DNA of 64,000 nucleotides from Hydractinia symbiolongicarpus (GCF_029227915.1 NC_079884.1:17300001-17364000); one strand, 5' to 3'. Counted from the first letter of the stretch, positions 25,786-40,120 are shown. The notes: a model not told the origin generated them from the letters alone. Program-made: numbers and translations.

Positions 25786-26839
25786 ACAAAGTTATAAGGC
25801 CATGTAGCATTGCAAAACGACTTGGGACGTCGTAGTCCATTGAGAGTGGAAGGACTAGACCAATGGTAACATCTGCAGACACGTGAATCCACGTGATTTA
25901 CGTCTAAGGCTCTTATTACGCGGTTAAAAGCCATGTTACAGTCTTTATGAACCTGTACGAGTATTTGAAGGTGTTATAAGGCAATGGAGCATTGGAAAAC
26001 GACCTGAGACGTCGGAGTCCATTGAGAGTGGAAGGTCTAGACCAATGGTAACCTGTGGAGACAGGTGGAACCACGTGATTTACGTGTAAGGCCTTTATTA
26101 GGCAGTTAATAGCCATGTTACAGTCTTTATAGCCCTGAACATGTAGTTGACGGTGTTATAACGCAATGGTGTAATGGCAAACGAATTAGGCGGTATAGTC
26201 GAATAAGAGTGAAAGGGCTAGACCAATGGTAACCTCCGCAGTCACGTGGAACCACGTAATTTACGTGTAAGGCCTTTATTACGCGGTTAAAAGACATATT
26301 ACAGCCTTTATAGACCTGTACGAGTATTTCACGAAGTTATAAGGCCAAGGAGCAATGAAAAACGACTTGGGACGTCGTAGTCCATTGAGGGTTAAGGGAC
26401 TAGACCAATGGTAAAATGTGGAGACAGTGGAACCACGTGATTAACGTCTAAGGCTCTTATTACGCGGTTAAAAGCCATGTTACAGTCTTTATGAACCTCT
26501 ACGAGTACTTGACGGTGATAAAAGGACATGGAGCATTGGAAAACGACCTGAGACGTCGGAGTCCATTGAGAGTGAAAGGTCTAGACCAATGGTAAAATGT
26601 GGAGACAGGTGGAACCACGTGATTTATGTGTAAGGCCTTTATTACGCGGTTAAAAGCCATGTTACAGTCTTTATGAACCTCTACGAGTACTTGACGGTGT
26701 TTTAAGGCAATGGAGCATTGCAAAACAACTTGGGACGTCGTAGCCCATTGAGAGTGGAAGGACTACACCAATGGTAAAATCCGCAGACACGTGCAGTCAC
26801 GTGAATTACATGTAAGGCCATTATTAGGCAGCGAAAGGT
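25786..26839 (+). repeat. Block matching 5786-6700, then joining the 15-mer
   Basis: This aligns with 5786-6700 at an offset of exactly 20,000 bp, including GGAGACAGTGGAACC and TTGACGGTGATAAAAGG. Near 26699 it continues with GTTTTAAGGCAATGG, unlike the 6700 copy, and leads into the marker monomer at 26840 in the same way as 1970-2117. Only satellite sequence is present. Confidence 0.85.
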
Positions 26840-29800
26840 CATAAAACATCCTTTAGAGACGGGTACATGTAGTTGGCGGTTATATTACGCCATGGTGCAA
26901 TGGAAAACGAATTGGGGCGTCATAGTCGAGTGAGAGTTGAAGGACTGGACCAATGGTAACCTGTGGAGACAGGTGAAACCACTGATTTACGTGTAAGGCC
27001 TTTATTACGCAGTTAAAGGCCATGTTACAGTCTTTATAGACCTGTACGATTATTTCACGAAGTTATAAGACCATGTAGCATTGCAAAACGACTTGGGACG
27101 TCATCGTTGAGTAAGAGTGGAAGGACTAGGCCAATGGTAACCTCCGCAGACACGTGGAACCACGTAATTTACGTGTAAGGCCTTTATTACGCGGTTAAAA
27201 GACATATTATAGCCTTTATAGACCTGTACGAGTATTTCACGAAGTTATAAGGCCATGGAGCAATGGAAAACGACTTGAGACCTCGTAGTCCATTGAGGTT
27301 TAAAGGACTAGACCAATGGTAAAATGTGGAGACAGGTGGAACCACGTGATTTGCGTGTAAGGCCTTTATTACGCGGTTAAAAGACATATTACAGCCTTTA
27401 TAGACCTGTACGAGTATTTCACAAAGTTATAAGGCTATGGAGCAATGGAAAACGACTTGAGACCTCGTAGTCCATTGAGGGTTAAAGGACTAGACCAATG
27501 GTAAAATGTGGAGACAGGTGGAACCACGTGATTTATGTGTAAGGCCTTTATTACGCGGGTAAAAGCCATTTTACAGTCTTTATAGACCTGTACGATTATT
27601 TCACGAAGTTATAAGACCATGTAGCATTGCAAAACGACTTGGGACGTCATCGTTGAGCAAGAGTGGAAGGACTAGACCAATGTTAACCTCCGCAGACACG
27701 TGGAACCACGTAATTTACGTGTAAGGCCTTTATTACGCGGTTAAAAGACATATTACAGCCTTTATAGACCTGTACGAGTATTTCACGAAGTTATAAGGCC
27801 ATGGAGCATTGTAAAAAACGACCTGAGACGTCGGAGTCCATTGAGAGTGGAAGGACTAGACCAATGGTAACCTGTGGAGACAGGTGAAACCACGTGATTT
27901 GCGTGTAAGGCCTTTATTACGCGGTTAAAAGACATATTACAGCCTTTATAGACCTGTACGAGTATTTCACGAAGTTATAAGGCCATGGAGCAATGGAAAA
28001 CGACTTGAGACCTCGTAGTCCATTGATGGTTAAAGGACTAGACCAATGGTAAAATGTGGAGACAGGTGGAACCACGTGATTTATGTGTAAGGCCTTTATT
28101 ACGCGGGTAAAAGCCATGTTACAGTCTTTATAGACCTGTACGATTATTTCACGAAGTTATAAGGGCATGGAGCATTGCAAAACGACTTAGGACGTCATCG
28201 TTGAGTAAGAGTGGAAGGACTAGACCAATGGTAACCTCCGCAGACACGTGAAACCACGTGATTTACGTCTAAGGCTCTTATTACGCGGTTAAAGGCCATG
28301 TTACAGCCTTTATGAACCTCTACGAGTACTTGACGGTGTTATAAGGCCATGGAGCATTGGAAAACGACCTGAGACGTCGGAGTCCATTGAGAGTGGAAGG
28401 TCTAGACCAATGGTAACCTGTGGAGACAGGTGGAACCACGTGATTTACGTGTAAGGCCGTTATTACGCAGTTAAAAGCCATGTTACAGTCTTTATAGCCC
28501 CGTACGAGTTTTTGAGAGTGTTATAAGGGCATGGAGCATTGGAAAACAACCTGGGTCATCATAGTCCTTTGAGAGTGGACGGACTAGACCAATGGTAACC
28601 TGTGGAGACAGGTGGAACAACGTCATTTACGTGTAAGGCCTTTATTAGGCAGTCAATAGCCATGTTACAGTCTTTATAGCCCTGAACATGTAGTTGACGG
28701 TGTTATAACGCCATGGTGTAATGGCAAACGAATTAGGCGGTATAGTCGCATAAGAGTGACAGGGCTAGACCAATGGTAACCTCCGCAGTCACGTGAAACC
28801 ATGTAATTTACGTGTAATGCCTTTATTACGCGGTTAAAAGACATAATACAGCCTTTATAGTCCCGTACGAGTTTTTGACAGTGTTATAAGGGCATGGAGC
28901 ATTTGAAAACAACCTGAGTCATCATAGTCCTTTGAGAGTGGACGGACTAGACCAATGGTAACATGTGGAGACAGGTGGAACAACGTGATTTACGTGTAAG
29001 GCCTTTATTAGGCAGTTAATAGCCATGTTACAGTCTTTATAGCCCTGAACATGTAGTTGACGGTGTTATAACGCCATGGTGTAATGGCAAACGAATTAGG
29101 CGGTATAGTCGAATAAGAGTGAAAGGGCTAGACCAATGGTAACCTCTGCAGTCACGTGGAACCACGTAATTTACGTGTAAGGCCTTTATTACGCGGTTAA
29201 AAGACATATTACAGCCTTTATAGACCTGTACGAGTATTTCACGAAGTTATAAGGCCAAGGAGCAATGAGAAACGACTTGGGACATCGTAGTCCATTGAGA
29301 GTGGAAGGACTAGACCAATGGTAACTTCCGCAGACACGTGAAACAACGTGATTTACGTCTAAGGCTCTTATTATGCGGTTAAAAGCCATGTTACAGTCTT
29401 TATGAATCTCTACGAGTACTTGACGGTGTTTTAAGGCAATGGAGCATTGCAAAACGACTTGGGACGTCGTAGCCCATTGAGAGTGGAAGGACTACACCAA
29501 TGGTAAAATCCGCAGACACGTGCAGTCACGTGAATTACATGTAAGGAAATTATTAGGCAGCGAAAGGCCATAAAACATCCTTTAGAGACGGGTACATGTA
29601 GTTGGCGGTTATATTACGCCATGGTGAAATGGAAAACGAATTGGGACGTCATAGTCGAGTGAGAGTTAAAGGACTAGACCAATGGTAACCTCCGCAGACA
29701 CGTGAAACCACGTGATTTACGTCTAAGGCCTTTATTACGCAGTTAATGGCCATGTTACAGTCTTTATAAACCTGTACGATTATTTCACGAAGTTATAAGG

Positions 29801-32800
29801 CCATGTAGCATTGCAAAACGACTTGGGACGTCGTAGTCCATTGAGAGTGGAAGGACTAGACCAATGGTAACCTCCGCAGACACGTGAATCCACGTGATTT
29901 ACGTCTAAGGCTCTTATTACGCGGTTAAAAGCCATGTTACAGTCTTTATGAACCTATACGAGTATTTGATGGTATTATAAGGCCATGGAGCATTGGAAAA
30001 CGACCTGAGACGTAGGAGTCCATTGAGAGTGGAAGGTCTAGACCAATGGTAACCTGTGGAGACAGGTGGAACCACGTGATTTACGTGTTAGGCGTTTATT
30101 AGGCAGTTAATAGCCATGTTACAGTCTTTATAGCCATGAACATGTAGTTGACGGTGTTATAACGCCATGGTGTAATGGCAAACGAATTAGGCGGTATAGT
30201 CGAATAAGAGTGAAAGGGCTAGACCAATGGTAACCTCCGCAGTCACGTGGAACCACGTGATTTACGTCTAAGGCTCTTATTACGCGGTTTAAAGCCATGT
30301 TACAGTCTTTATGAACCTGTACGAGTATTTGACGGTGTTATAAGGCCATGGAGCATTGTAAAAAACAACCTGAGACGTCGGAGTCCATTGAGAGTGGAAG
30401 GACTAGACCAATGGTAACCTGTGGAGACAGGTGAAACCACGTGATTAACGTGTAAGGCCTTTATTGCGCAGTTAAAGGCCATGTTACAGTCTTTATTACG
30501 ATTATTTCACGAAGTTATAAGGCCATGTAGCATTGCAAAACGACTTGGGACGTCGTAGTCCATTGAGAGTGGAAGGACTAGGCCAATGGTAACCTCCGCA
30601 GTCACGTGGAATCACGTAATTTACGTGTAAGGCCTTTATTACGCGGTTAAAAGACATATTACAGCCTTTATAGACCTGTACGAGTATTTCACGAAGTTAT
30701 AAGGCCATGGAGCATTGGAAAACGACCTGAGACGTCGGAGTCCATTGAGAGTGGAAGGTCTAGACCAATGGTAACCTGTGGAGACAGGTGGAACCACGTG
30801 ATTTACGTGTAAGGCCTTTATTACGCAGTTAAAAGCCATGTTACAGTCTTTATAGTCCCGTACGAGTTTTTGCCAGTGTTATAAGGCCATGGAGCATTGG
30901 AAAACGACCTGAGACGTCGGAGTCCATTGAGAGTGGAAGGTCTAGACCAATAGTAACCTGTGGAGACAGGTGGAACCACGTGATTTACGTGTAAGGCCTT
31001 TTGTTAGGCAGTTAATAGCCATGTTACAGTCTTTATAGCCCTGAACATGTAGTTGACGGTGTTATAACGCCATGGTGTAATGGCAAACGAATTAGGCGGT
31101 ATAGTCGAATAAGAGTGAAAGGGCTAGACCAATGGTAACCTCCGCAGTCACGTGGAACCACGTAATTTACGTGTAAGGCCTTTATTACGCGGTTAAAAGA
31201 CATATTACAGCCTTTATAGACCTGTACGAGTATTTCACGAAGTTATAAGGCCAAGGAGCAATGAAAAACGACTTGGGACGTCGTAGTCCATTGAGAGTGG
31301 AAGGACTAGACCAATGGTAACTTCCGCAGACACGTGAAACAACGTGATTTACGTCTAAGGCTCTTATTACGCGGTTAAAAGCCATGTTACAGTCTTTATG
31401 AACCTCTACGAGTACTTGACGGTGTTTTGAGGCAATGGAGCATTGCAAAACGACTTGGGACGTCGTAGCCCATTGAGAGTGGAAGGACTACACCAATGGT
31501 AAAATCCGCAGACACGTGCATTCACGTGAATTACATGTAAGGCCATTATTAGGCAGCGAAAGGTCATAAAACATCCTTTAGAGACGGGTACATGTAGTTG
31601 GCGGTTATATTACGCCATGGTGCAATGGAAAACGAATTGGGGCGTCATAGTCGAGTGAGAGTTGAAGGACTGGACCAATGGTAACCTGTGGAGACAGGTG
31701 AAACCACTGATTTACGTGTAAGGCCTTTATTACGCAGTTAAAGGCCATGTTACAGTCTTTATAGACCTGTACGATTATTTCACGAAGTTATAAGACCATG
31801 TAGCATTGCAAAACGACTTGGGACGTCATCGTTGAGTAAGAGTGGAAGGACTAGACCAATGGTAACCTCCGCAGACACGTGGAACCACGTAATTTACGTG
31901 TAAGGCCTTTATTACGCGGTTAAAAGACATATTATAGCCTTTATAGACCTGTACGAGTATTTCACGAAGTTATAAGGCCATGGAGCAATGGAAAACGACT
32001 TGAGACCTCGTAGTCCATTGAGGTTTAAAGGACTAGACCAATGGTAAAATGTGGAGACAGGTGGAACCACGTGATTTGCGTGTAAGGCCTTTATTACGCG
32101 GTTAAAAGACATATTACAGCCTTTATAGACCTGTACGAGTATTTCACGAAGTTATAAGGCTATGGAGCAATGGAAAACGAATTGAGACCTCGTAGTCCAT
32201 TGAGGGTTAAAGGACTAGACCAATGGTAAAATGTGGAGACAGGTGGAACCACGTGATTTATGTGTAAGGCCTTTATTACGCGGGTAAAAGCCATTTTACA
32301 GTCTTTATAGACCTGTACGATTATTTCACGAAGTTATAAGACCATGTAGCATTGCAAAACGACTTGGGACGTCATCGTTGAGCAAGAGTGGAAGGACTAG
32401 ACCAATGTTAACCTCCGCAGACACGTGGAACCACGTAATTTACGTGTAAGGCCTTTATTACGCGGTTAAAAGACATATTACAGCCTTTATAGACCTGTAC
32501 GAGTATTTCACGAAGTTATAAGGCCATGGAGCATTGTAAAAAACGACCTGAGACGTCGGAGTCCATTGAGAGTGGAAGGACTAGACCAATGGTAACCTGT
32601 GGAGACAGGTGAAACCACGTGACTTGCGTGTAAGGCCTTTATTACGCGGTTAAAAGACATATTCCAGCCTTTATAGACCTGTACGAGTATTTCACGAAGT
32701 TATAAGGCCATGGAGCAATGGAAAACGACTTGAGACCTCGTAGTCCATTGATGGTTAAAGGACTAGACCAATGGTAAAATGTGGAGACAGGTGGAACCAC

Positions 32801-33929
32801 GTGATTTATGTGTAAGGCCTTTATTACGCGGGTAAAAGCCATGTTACAGTCTTTATAGTCCCGTACGAGTTTTTGAGAGTGTTATAAGAGCATGGAGCAT
32901 TGGAAAACAACCTGGGTCATCATAGTCCTTTGAGAGTGGACGGACTAGACCAATGGTAACCTGTGGAGACAGGTGGAACAACGTCATTTACGTGTAAGGC
33001 CTTTATTAGGCAGTCAATAGCCATGTTACAGTCTTTATAGCCCTGAACATGTAGTTGACGGTGTTATAACGCCATGGTGTAATGGCAAACGAATTAGGCG
33101 GTATAGTCGAATAAGAGTGAAAGGGCTAGACCAATGGTAACCTCCGCAGTCACGTGGAACCATGTAATTTACGTGTAATGCCTTTATTACGCGGTTAAAA
33201 GACATAATACAGCCTTTATAGTCCCGTACGAGTTTTTGACAGTGTTATAAGGGCATGGAGCATTTGAAAACAACCTGAGTCATCATAGTCCTTTAAGAGT
33301 GGACGGACTAGACCAATGGTAACATGTGGAGACAGGTGGAACAACGTGATTTACGTGTAAGGCCTTTATTAGGCAGTTAATAGCCATGTTACAGTCTTTA
33401 TAGCCCTGAACATGTAGTTGACGGTGTTATAACGCCATGGTGTAATGGCAAACGAATTAGGCGGTATAGTCGAATAAGAGTGAAAGGGCTAGACCAATGG
33501 TAACCTCCGCAGTCACGTGGAACCACGTAATTTACGTGTAAGGCCTTTATTACGCGGTTAAAAGACATATTACAGCCTTTATAGACCTGTACGAGTATTT
33601 CACGAAGTTATAAGGCCAAGGAGCAATGAAAAACGACTTGGGACGTCGTAGTCCATTGAGAGTGGAAGGACTAGACCAATGGTAACTTCCGCAGATACGT
33701 GAAACAACGTGATTTACGTCTAAGGCTCTTATTATGCGGTTAAAAGCCATGTTACAGTCTTTATGAATCTCTACGAGTACTTGACGGTGTTTTAAGGCAA
33801 TGGAGCATTGCAAAACGACTTGGGACGTCGTAGCCCATTGAGAGTGGAAGGACTACACCAATGGTAAAATCCGCAGACACGTGCAGTCACGTGAATTACA
33901 TGTAAGGAAATTATTAGGCAGCGAAAGGC
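26840..33929 (+). repeat. 39-monomer higher-order unit (7,090 bp)
   Basis: Three successive marker intervals of 2,729 bp (15 monomers), 1,996 bp (11) and 2,365 bp (13) make one unit. The next unit starts at 33930 with 2,730 and 1,996 bp and is cut off near 38728. Landmarks 7,091 bp apart include 29189/36280, 30639/37730 and 31185/38276. Copy A (11460 onward) has the same 15-11-13-15 order, with an extra 19-monomer insert by duplication. This is the largest higher-order period I can support. Confidence 0.85.
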
Positions 33930-35890
33930 CATAAAACATCCTTTAGAGACGGGTACATGTAGTTGGCGGTTATATTACGCCATGGTGAAATGGAAAACGA
34001 ATTGGGACGTCATAGTCGAGTGAGAGTTAAAGGACTAGACCAATGGTAACCTCCGCAGACACGTGAAACGACGTGATTTACGTCTAAGGCCTTTATTACG
34101 CAGTTAAAGGCCATGTTACAGTCTTTATAGACCTGTACGATTATTTCACGAAGTTATAAGACCATGTAGCATTGCAAAACGACTTGGGACGTCATCGTTG
34201 AGTAAGAGTGGAAGGACTAGACCAATGGTAACCTCCGCAGACACGTGGAACCACGTAATTTACGTGTAAGGCCTTTATTACGCGGTTAAAAGACATATTA
34301 TAGCCTTTATAGACCTGTACGAGTGTTTCACGAAGTTATAAGGCCATGGAGCAATGGAAAACGACTTGAGACCTCGTAGTCCATTGAGGTTTAAAGGACT
34401 AGACCAATGGTAAAATGTGGAGACAGGTGGAACCACGTGATTTGCGTGTAAGGCCTTTATTACGCGGTTAAAAGACATATTACAGCCTTTATAGACCTGT
34501 ACGAGTATTTCACGAAGTTATAAGGCTATGGAGCAATGGAAAACGACTTGAGACCTCGTAGTCCATTGAGGGTTAAAGGACTAGACCAATGGTAAAATGT
34601 GGAGACAGGTGGAACCACGTGATTTATGTGTAAGGCCTTTATTACGCGGGTAAAAGCCATTTTACAGTCTTTATAGACCTGTACGATTATTTCACGAAGT
34701 TATAAGACCATGTAGCATTGCAAAACGACTTGGGACGTCATCGTTGAGCAAGAGTGGAAGGACTAGACCAATGTTAACCTCCGCAGACACGTGGAACCAC
34801 GTAATTTACGTGTAAGGCCTTTATTACGCGGTTAAAAGACATATTACAGCCTTTATAGACCTGTACGAGTATTTCACGAAGTTATAAGGCCATGGAGCAT
34901 TGTAAAAAACGACCTGAGACGTCGGAGTCCATTGAGAGTGGAAGGACTAGACCAATGGTAACCTGTGGAGACAGGTGAAACCACGTGATTTGCGTGTAAG
35001 GCCTTTATTACGCGGTTAAAAGACATATTACAGCCTTTATAGACCTGTACGAGTATTTCACGAAGTTATAAGGCCATGGAGCAATGGAAAACGACTTGAG
35101 ACCTCGTAGTCCATTGATGGTTAAAGGACTAGACCAATGGTAAAATGTGGAGACAGGTGGAACCACGTGATTTATGTGTAAGGCCTTTATTACGCGGGTA
35201 AAAGCCATGTTACAGTCTTTATAGACCTGTACGATTATTTCACGAAGTTATAAGGGCATGGAGCATTGCAAAACGACTTAGGACGTCATCGTTGAGTAAG
35301 AGTGGAAGGACTAGACCAATGGTAACCTCCGCAGACACGTGAAACCACGTGATTTACGTCTAAGGCTCTTATTACGCGGTTAAAGGCCATGTTACAGCCT
35401 TTATGAACCTCTACGAGTACTTGACGGTGTTATAAGGCCATGGAGCATTGGAAAACGACCTGAGACGTCGGAGTCCATTGAGAGTGGAAGGTCTAGACCA
35501 ATGGTAACCTGTGGAGACAGGTGGAACCACGTGATTTACGTGTAAGGCCGTTATTACGCAGTTAAAAGCCATGTTACAGTCTTTATAGTCCCGTACGAGT
35601 TTTTGAGAGTGTTATAAGGGCATGGAGCATTGGAAAACAACCTGGGTCATCATAGTCCTTTGAGAGTGGACGGACTAGACCAATGGTAACCTGTGGAGAC
35701 AGGTGGAACAACGTCATTTACGTGTAAGGCCTTTATTAGGCAGTCAATAGCCATGTTACAGTCTTTATAGCCCTGAACATGTAGTTGACGGTGTTATAAC
35801 GCCATGGTGTAATGGCAAACGAATTAGGCGGTATAGTCGAATAAGAGTGAAAGGGCTAGACCAATGGTAACCTCCGCAGTCACGTGAAAC
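27465..35890 (+). repeat. 8.4-kb higher-order segment, copy B
   Basis: This is the partner of 11460-19885 at offset 16,005, without the 3,459-bp internal duplication. Private differences include TTCCAGCC near 32664 (TTACAGCC in copy A), GAGTGTTTCAC near 34322 (GAGTATTTCAC in A) and GTGACAGGG near 28757. A few such substitutions over several kilobases indicate recent duplication or strong homogenisation. Confidence 0.9.
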
Positions 35891-38728
35891 CATGTAATTT
35901 ACGTGTAATGCCTTTATTACGCGGTTAAAAGACATAATACAGCCTTTATAGTCCCGTACGAGTTTTTGACAGTGTTATAAGGGCATGGAGCATTTGAAAA
36001 CAACCTGAGTCATCATAGTCCTTTGAGAGTGGACGGACTAGACCAATGGTAACATGTGGAGACAGGTGGAACAACGTGATTTACGTGTAAGGCCTTTATT
36101 AGGCAGTTAATAGCCATGTTACAGTCTTTATAGCCCTGAACATGTAGTTGACGGTGTTATAACGCCATGGTGTAATGGCAAACGAATTAGGCGGTATAGT
36201 CGAATAAGAGTGAAAGGGCTAGACCAATGGTAACCTCCGCAGTCACGTGGAACCACGTAATTTACGTGTAAGGCCTTTATTACGCGGTTAAAAGACATAT
36301 TACAGCCTTTATAGACCTGTACGAGTATTTCACGAAGTTATAAGGCCAAGGAGCAATGAAAAACGACTTGGGACGTCGTAGTCCATTGAGAGTGGAAGGA
36401 CTAGACCAATGGTAACTTCCGCAGACACGTGAAACAACGTGATTTACGTCTAAGGCTCTTATTATGCGGTTAAAAGCCATGTTACAGTCTTTATGAATCT
36501 CTACGAGTACTTGACGGTGTTTTAAGGCAATGGAGCATTGCAAAACGACTTGGGACGTCGTAGCCCAATGAGAGTGGAAGGACTACACCAATGGTAAAAT
36601 CCGCAGACACGTGCAGTCACGTGAATTACATGTAAGGAAATTATTAGGCAGCGAAAGGCCATAAAACATCCTTTAGAGACGGGTACATGTAGTTGGCGGT
36701 TATATTACGCCATGGTGAAATGGAAAACGAATTGGGACGTCATAGTCGAGTGAGAGTTAAAGGACCAGACCAATGGTAACCTCCGCAGACACGTGAAACC
36801 ACGTGATTTACGTCTAAGGCCTTTATTACGCAGTTAATGGCCATGTTACAGTCTTTATAAACCTGTACGATTATTTCACGAAGTTATAAGGCCATGTAGC
36901 ATTGCAAAACGACTTGGGACGTCGTAGTCCATTGAGAGTGGAAGGACTAGACCAATGGTAACCTCCGCAGACACGTGAATCCACGTGATTTACGTCTAAG
37001 GCTCTTATTACGCGGTTAAAAGCCATGTTACAGTCTTTATGAACCTGTACGAGTATTTGATGGTGTTATAAGGCCATGGAGCATTGGAAAACGACCTGAG
37101 ACGTAGGAGTCCATTGAGAGTGGAAGGTCAAGACCAATGGTAACCTGTGGAGACAGGTGGAACCACGTGATTTACGTGTAAGGCGTTTATTAGGCAGTTA
37201 ATAGCCATGTTACAGTCTTTATAGCCCTGAACATGTAGTTGACGGTGTTATAACGCCATGGTGTAATGGCAAACGAATTAGGCGGTATAGTCGAATAAGA
37301 GTGAAAGGGCTAGACCAATGGTAACCTCCGCAGTCACGTGGAACCACGTGATTTACGTCTAAGGCTCTTATTACGCGGTTAAAAGCCATGTTACAGTCTT
37401 TATGAACCTGTACGAGTATTTGACGGTGTTATAAGGCCATGGAGCATTGTAAAAAACAACCTGAGACGTCGGAGTCCATTGAGAGTGGAAGGACTAGACC
37501 AATGGTAACCTGTGGAGACAGGTGAAACCACGTGATTAACGTGTAAGGCCTTTATTGCGCAGTTAAAGGCCATGTTACAGTCTTTATTACGATTATTTCA
37601 CGAAGTTATAAGGCCATGTAGCATTGCAAAACGACTTGGGACGTCGTAGTCCATTGAGAGTGGAAGGACTAGGCCAATGGTAACCTCCGAAGTCACGTGG
37701 AATCACGTAATTTACGTGTAAGGCCTTTATTACGCGGTTAAAAGACATATTACAGCCTTTATAGACCTGTACGAGTATTTCACGAAGTTATAAGGCCATG
37801 GAGCATTGGAAAACGACCTGAGAAGTCGGAGTCCATTGAGAGTGGAAGGTCTAGACCAATGGTAACCTGTGGAGACAGGTGGAACCACGTGATTTACGTG
37901 TAAGGCCTTTATTACGCAGTTAAAAGCCATGTTACAGTCTTTATAGTCCCGTACGAGTTTTTGCCAGTGTTATAAGGCCATGGAGCATTGGAAAACGACC
38001 TGAGACGTCGGAGTCCATTGAGAGTGGAAGGTCTAGACCAATAGTAACCTGTGGAGACAGGTGGAACCACGTGATTTACGTGTAAGGCCTTTTGTTAGGC
38101 AGTTAATAGCCATGTTACAGTCTTTATAGCCCTGAACATGTAGTTGACGGTGTTATAACGCCATGGTGTAATGGCAAACGAATTAGGCGGTATAGTCGAA
38201 TAAGAGTGAAAGGGCTAGACCAATGGTAACCTCCGCAGTCACGTGGAACCACGTAATTTACGTGTAAGGCCTTTATTACGCGGTTAAAAGACATATTACA
38301 GCCTTTATAGACCTGTACGAGTAATTCACGAAGTTATAAGGCCAAGGAGCAATGAAAAACGACTTGGGACGTCGTAGTCCATTGAGAGTGGAAGGACTAG
38401 ACCAATGGTAACTTCCGCAGACACGTGAAACAACGTGATTTACGTCTAAGGCTCTTATTACGCGGTTAAAAGCCATGTTACAGTCTTTATGAACCTCTAC
38501 GAGTACTTGACGGTGTTTTGAGGCAATGGAGCATTGCAAAACGACTTGGGACGTCGTAGCCCATTGAGAGTGGAAGGACTACACCAATGGTAAAATCCGC
38601 AGACACGTGCATTCACGTGAATTACATGTAAGGCCATTATTAGGCAGCGAAAGGTCATAAAACATCCTTTAGAGACGGGTACATGTAGTTGGCGGTTATA
38701 TTACGCCATGGTGCAATGGAAAACGAAT
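33930..38728 (+). repeat. Second, partial 39-monomer unit
   Basis: This follows 26840-31637 at offset 7,090-7,091, covering the 15-monomer (33930-36659) and 11-monomer (36660-38655) sub-blocks. It departs near 38728, where GGGACGTCATAGTTGAG replaces GGGGCGTCATAGTCGAG and GAATTACTAG replaces GAAGGACTGG. Private changes include GGTCAAGACC near 37130 and GAGAAGTCGG near 37823. Confidence 0.85.
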
Positions 38729-39980
38729 TGGGACGTCATAGTTGAGTGAGAGTTGAATTACTAGACCAATGGTAACCTCCGCAGACACGTGAAACCACGT
38801 GATTTACGTCTAAGGCCTTTATTGCGCAGTTAATGGCCATGTTACAGTCTTTATAAACCTGTACGATTATTTCACGAAGTTATAAGGCCATGTAGCATTG
38901 CAAAACGACTTGGGACGTCGTAGTCCATTGAGAGTGGAAGGACTAGACCAATGGTAACCTCCGCAGACACGTGAATCCACGTGATTTACGTCTAAGGCTC
39001 TTATTACGCGGTTAAAAGCCATGTTACAGTCTTTATGAACCTGTACGAGTATTTGACGGTGTTATAAGGCCATGGAGCATTGGAAAACGACCTGAGACGT
39101 AGGAGTCCATTGAGACTGGAAGGTCTAGACCAATGGTAACCTGTGGAGACAGGTGGAACCACGTGATTTACGTGTAAGGCGTTTATTAGGCAGTTAATAG
39201 CCATGTTACAGTCTTTATAGCCCTGAACATGTAGTTGACGGTGTTATAACGCCATGGTGTAATGGCAAACGAATTAGGCGGTATAGTCGAATAAGAGTGA
39301 AAGGGCTAGACCAATGGTAACCTCCGCAGTCACGTGGAACCACGTAATTTACGTGTAAGGCCTTTATTACGCGGTTAAAAGACATATTACAGCCTTTATA
39401 GACCTGTACGAGTATTTCACGAAGTTATAAGGCCATGGAGCAATGAAAAACGACTTGAGACCTCGTAGTCCATTGAGGGTTAAGGGACTAGACCAATGGT
39501 AAAATGTGGAGACAGATGGAACCACGTGATTAACGTCTAAGGCTCTTATTGCGCGGTTAAAAGCCATGTTACAGTCTTTATGAACCTTTACGAGTATTTG
39601 ACGGTGTTATAAGGCCATGGAGCATTGTAAAAAACGACCTGAGACGTCGGAGTCCATTGAGAGTGGAAGGACTAGACCAATGGTAACCTGTGGAGACAGG
39701 TGAAACCACGTGATTAACGTGTAAAGCCTTTATTGCGCAGTTAAAGGCCATGTTACAGTCTTTATAGACCTGTACGATTATTTCACGAAGGTATAAGGCC
39801 ATGTAGCTTTGCAAAACGACTTGGGACGTCGTAGTCCATTGAGAGTGGAAGGACTAGGCCAATGGTAACCTCCGCAGTCACGTGGAACCACGTAATTTAC
39901 GTGTAAGGCCTTTATTACGCGGTTAAAAGACATATTACAGCCTTTATAGACCTGTACGAGTATTTCACGAAGTTATAAGG
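38100..39980 (+). repeat. 12-monomer unit (2,183 bp), first copy
   Basis: This matches 40283-42163 at offset 2,183. Marker monomers 38656 and 40839 are 2,183 bp apart, and the same spacing recurs at 43929-46112, 50661-52844, 52844-55030 (2,186) and 56305-58489 (2,184). The 12-monomer interval is the prevailing period of the right half of the window. Confidence 0.87.
38611..38622. other. Perfect 12-bp palindrome ATTCACGTGAAT
   Basis: This palindrome is in the monomer preceding the marker register. It exists because CAGTCACGTGAAT changed to CATTCACGTGAAT. Further copies are at 15515, 31520, 40794, 43884 and 50616; the rest of the class keeps CAGTCACG. The CACGTG core is the E-box/G-box hexamer recognised by basic helix-loop-helix proteins in general. 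Occupancy here is unknown. Confidence 0.88.
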
Positions 39981-40110
39981 CCATGGAGCATTGGAAAACG
40001 ACCTGAGACGTAGGAGTCCATTGAGAGTGGAAGGTCTAGACCAATGGTTACCTGTGCAGACAGGTGGAACCACGTGATTTACGTGTAAGGCCTTTATTAC
40101 GCAGTTAAAA

Positions 40111-40120
40111 GCATGTTACA
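40111..40120 (+). repeat. 1-bp-deleted monomer (AAAAGCATG)
   Basis: The usual TTAAAAGCCATGTTACAG has lost one C and reads TTAAAAGCATGTTACAG. The same deletion is near 45383, 48660 and 52115, always followed by CCCGTACGAGTTTTTGCCAG (CCCGTACTAG at 48683). Sister monomers near 46650, 49930, 54117 and 57760 keep GCCATG. It is another usable lineage mark for the right half. Confidence 0.88.
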
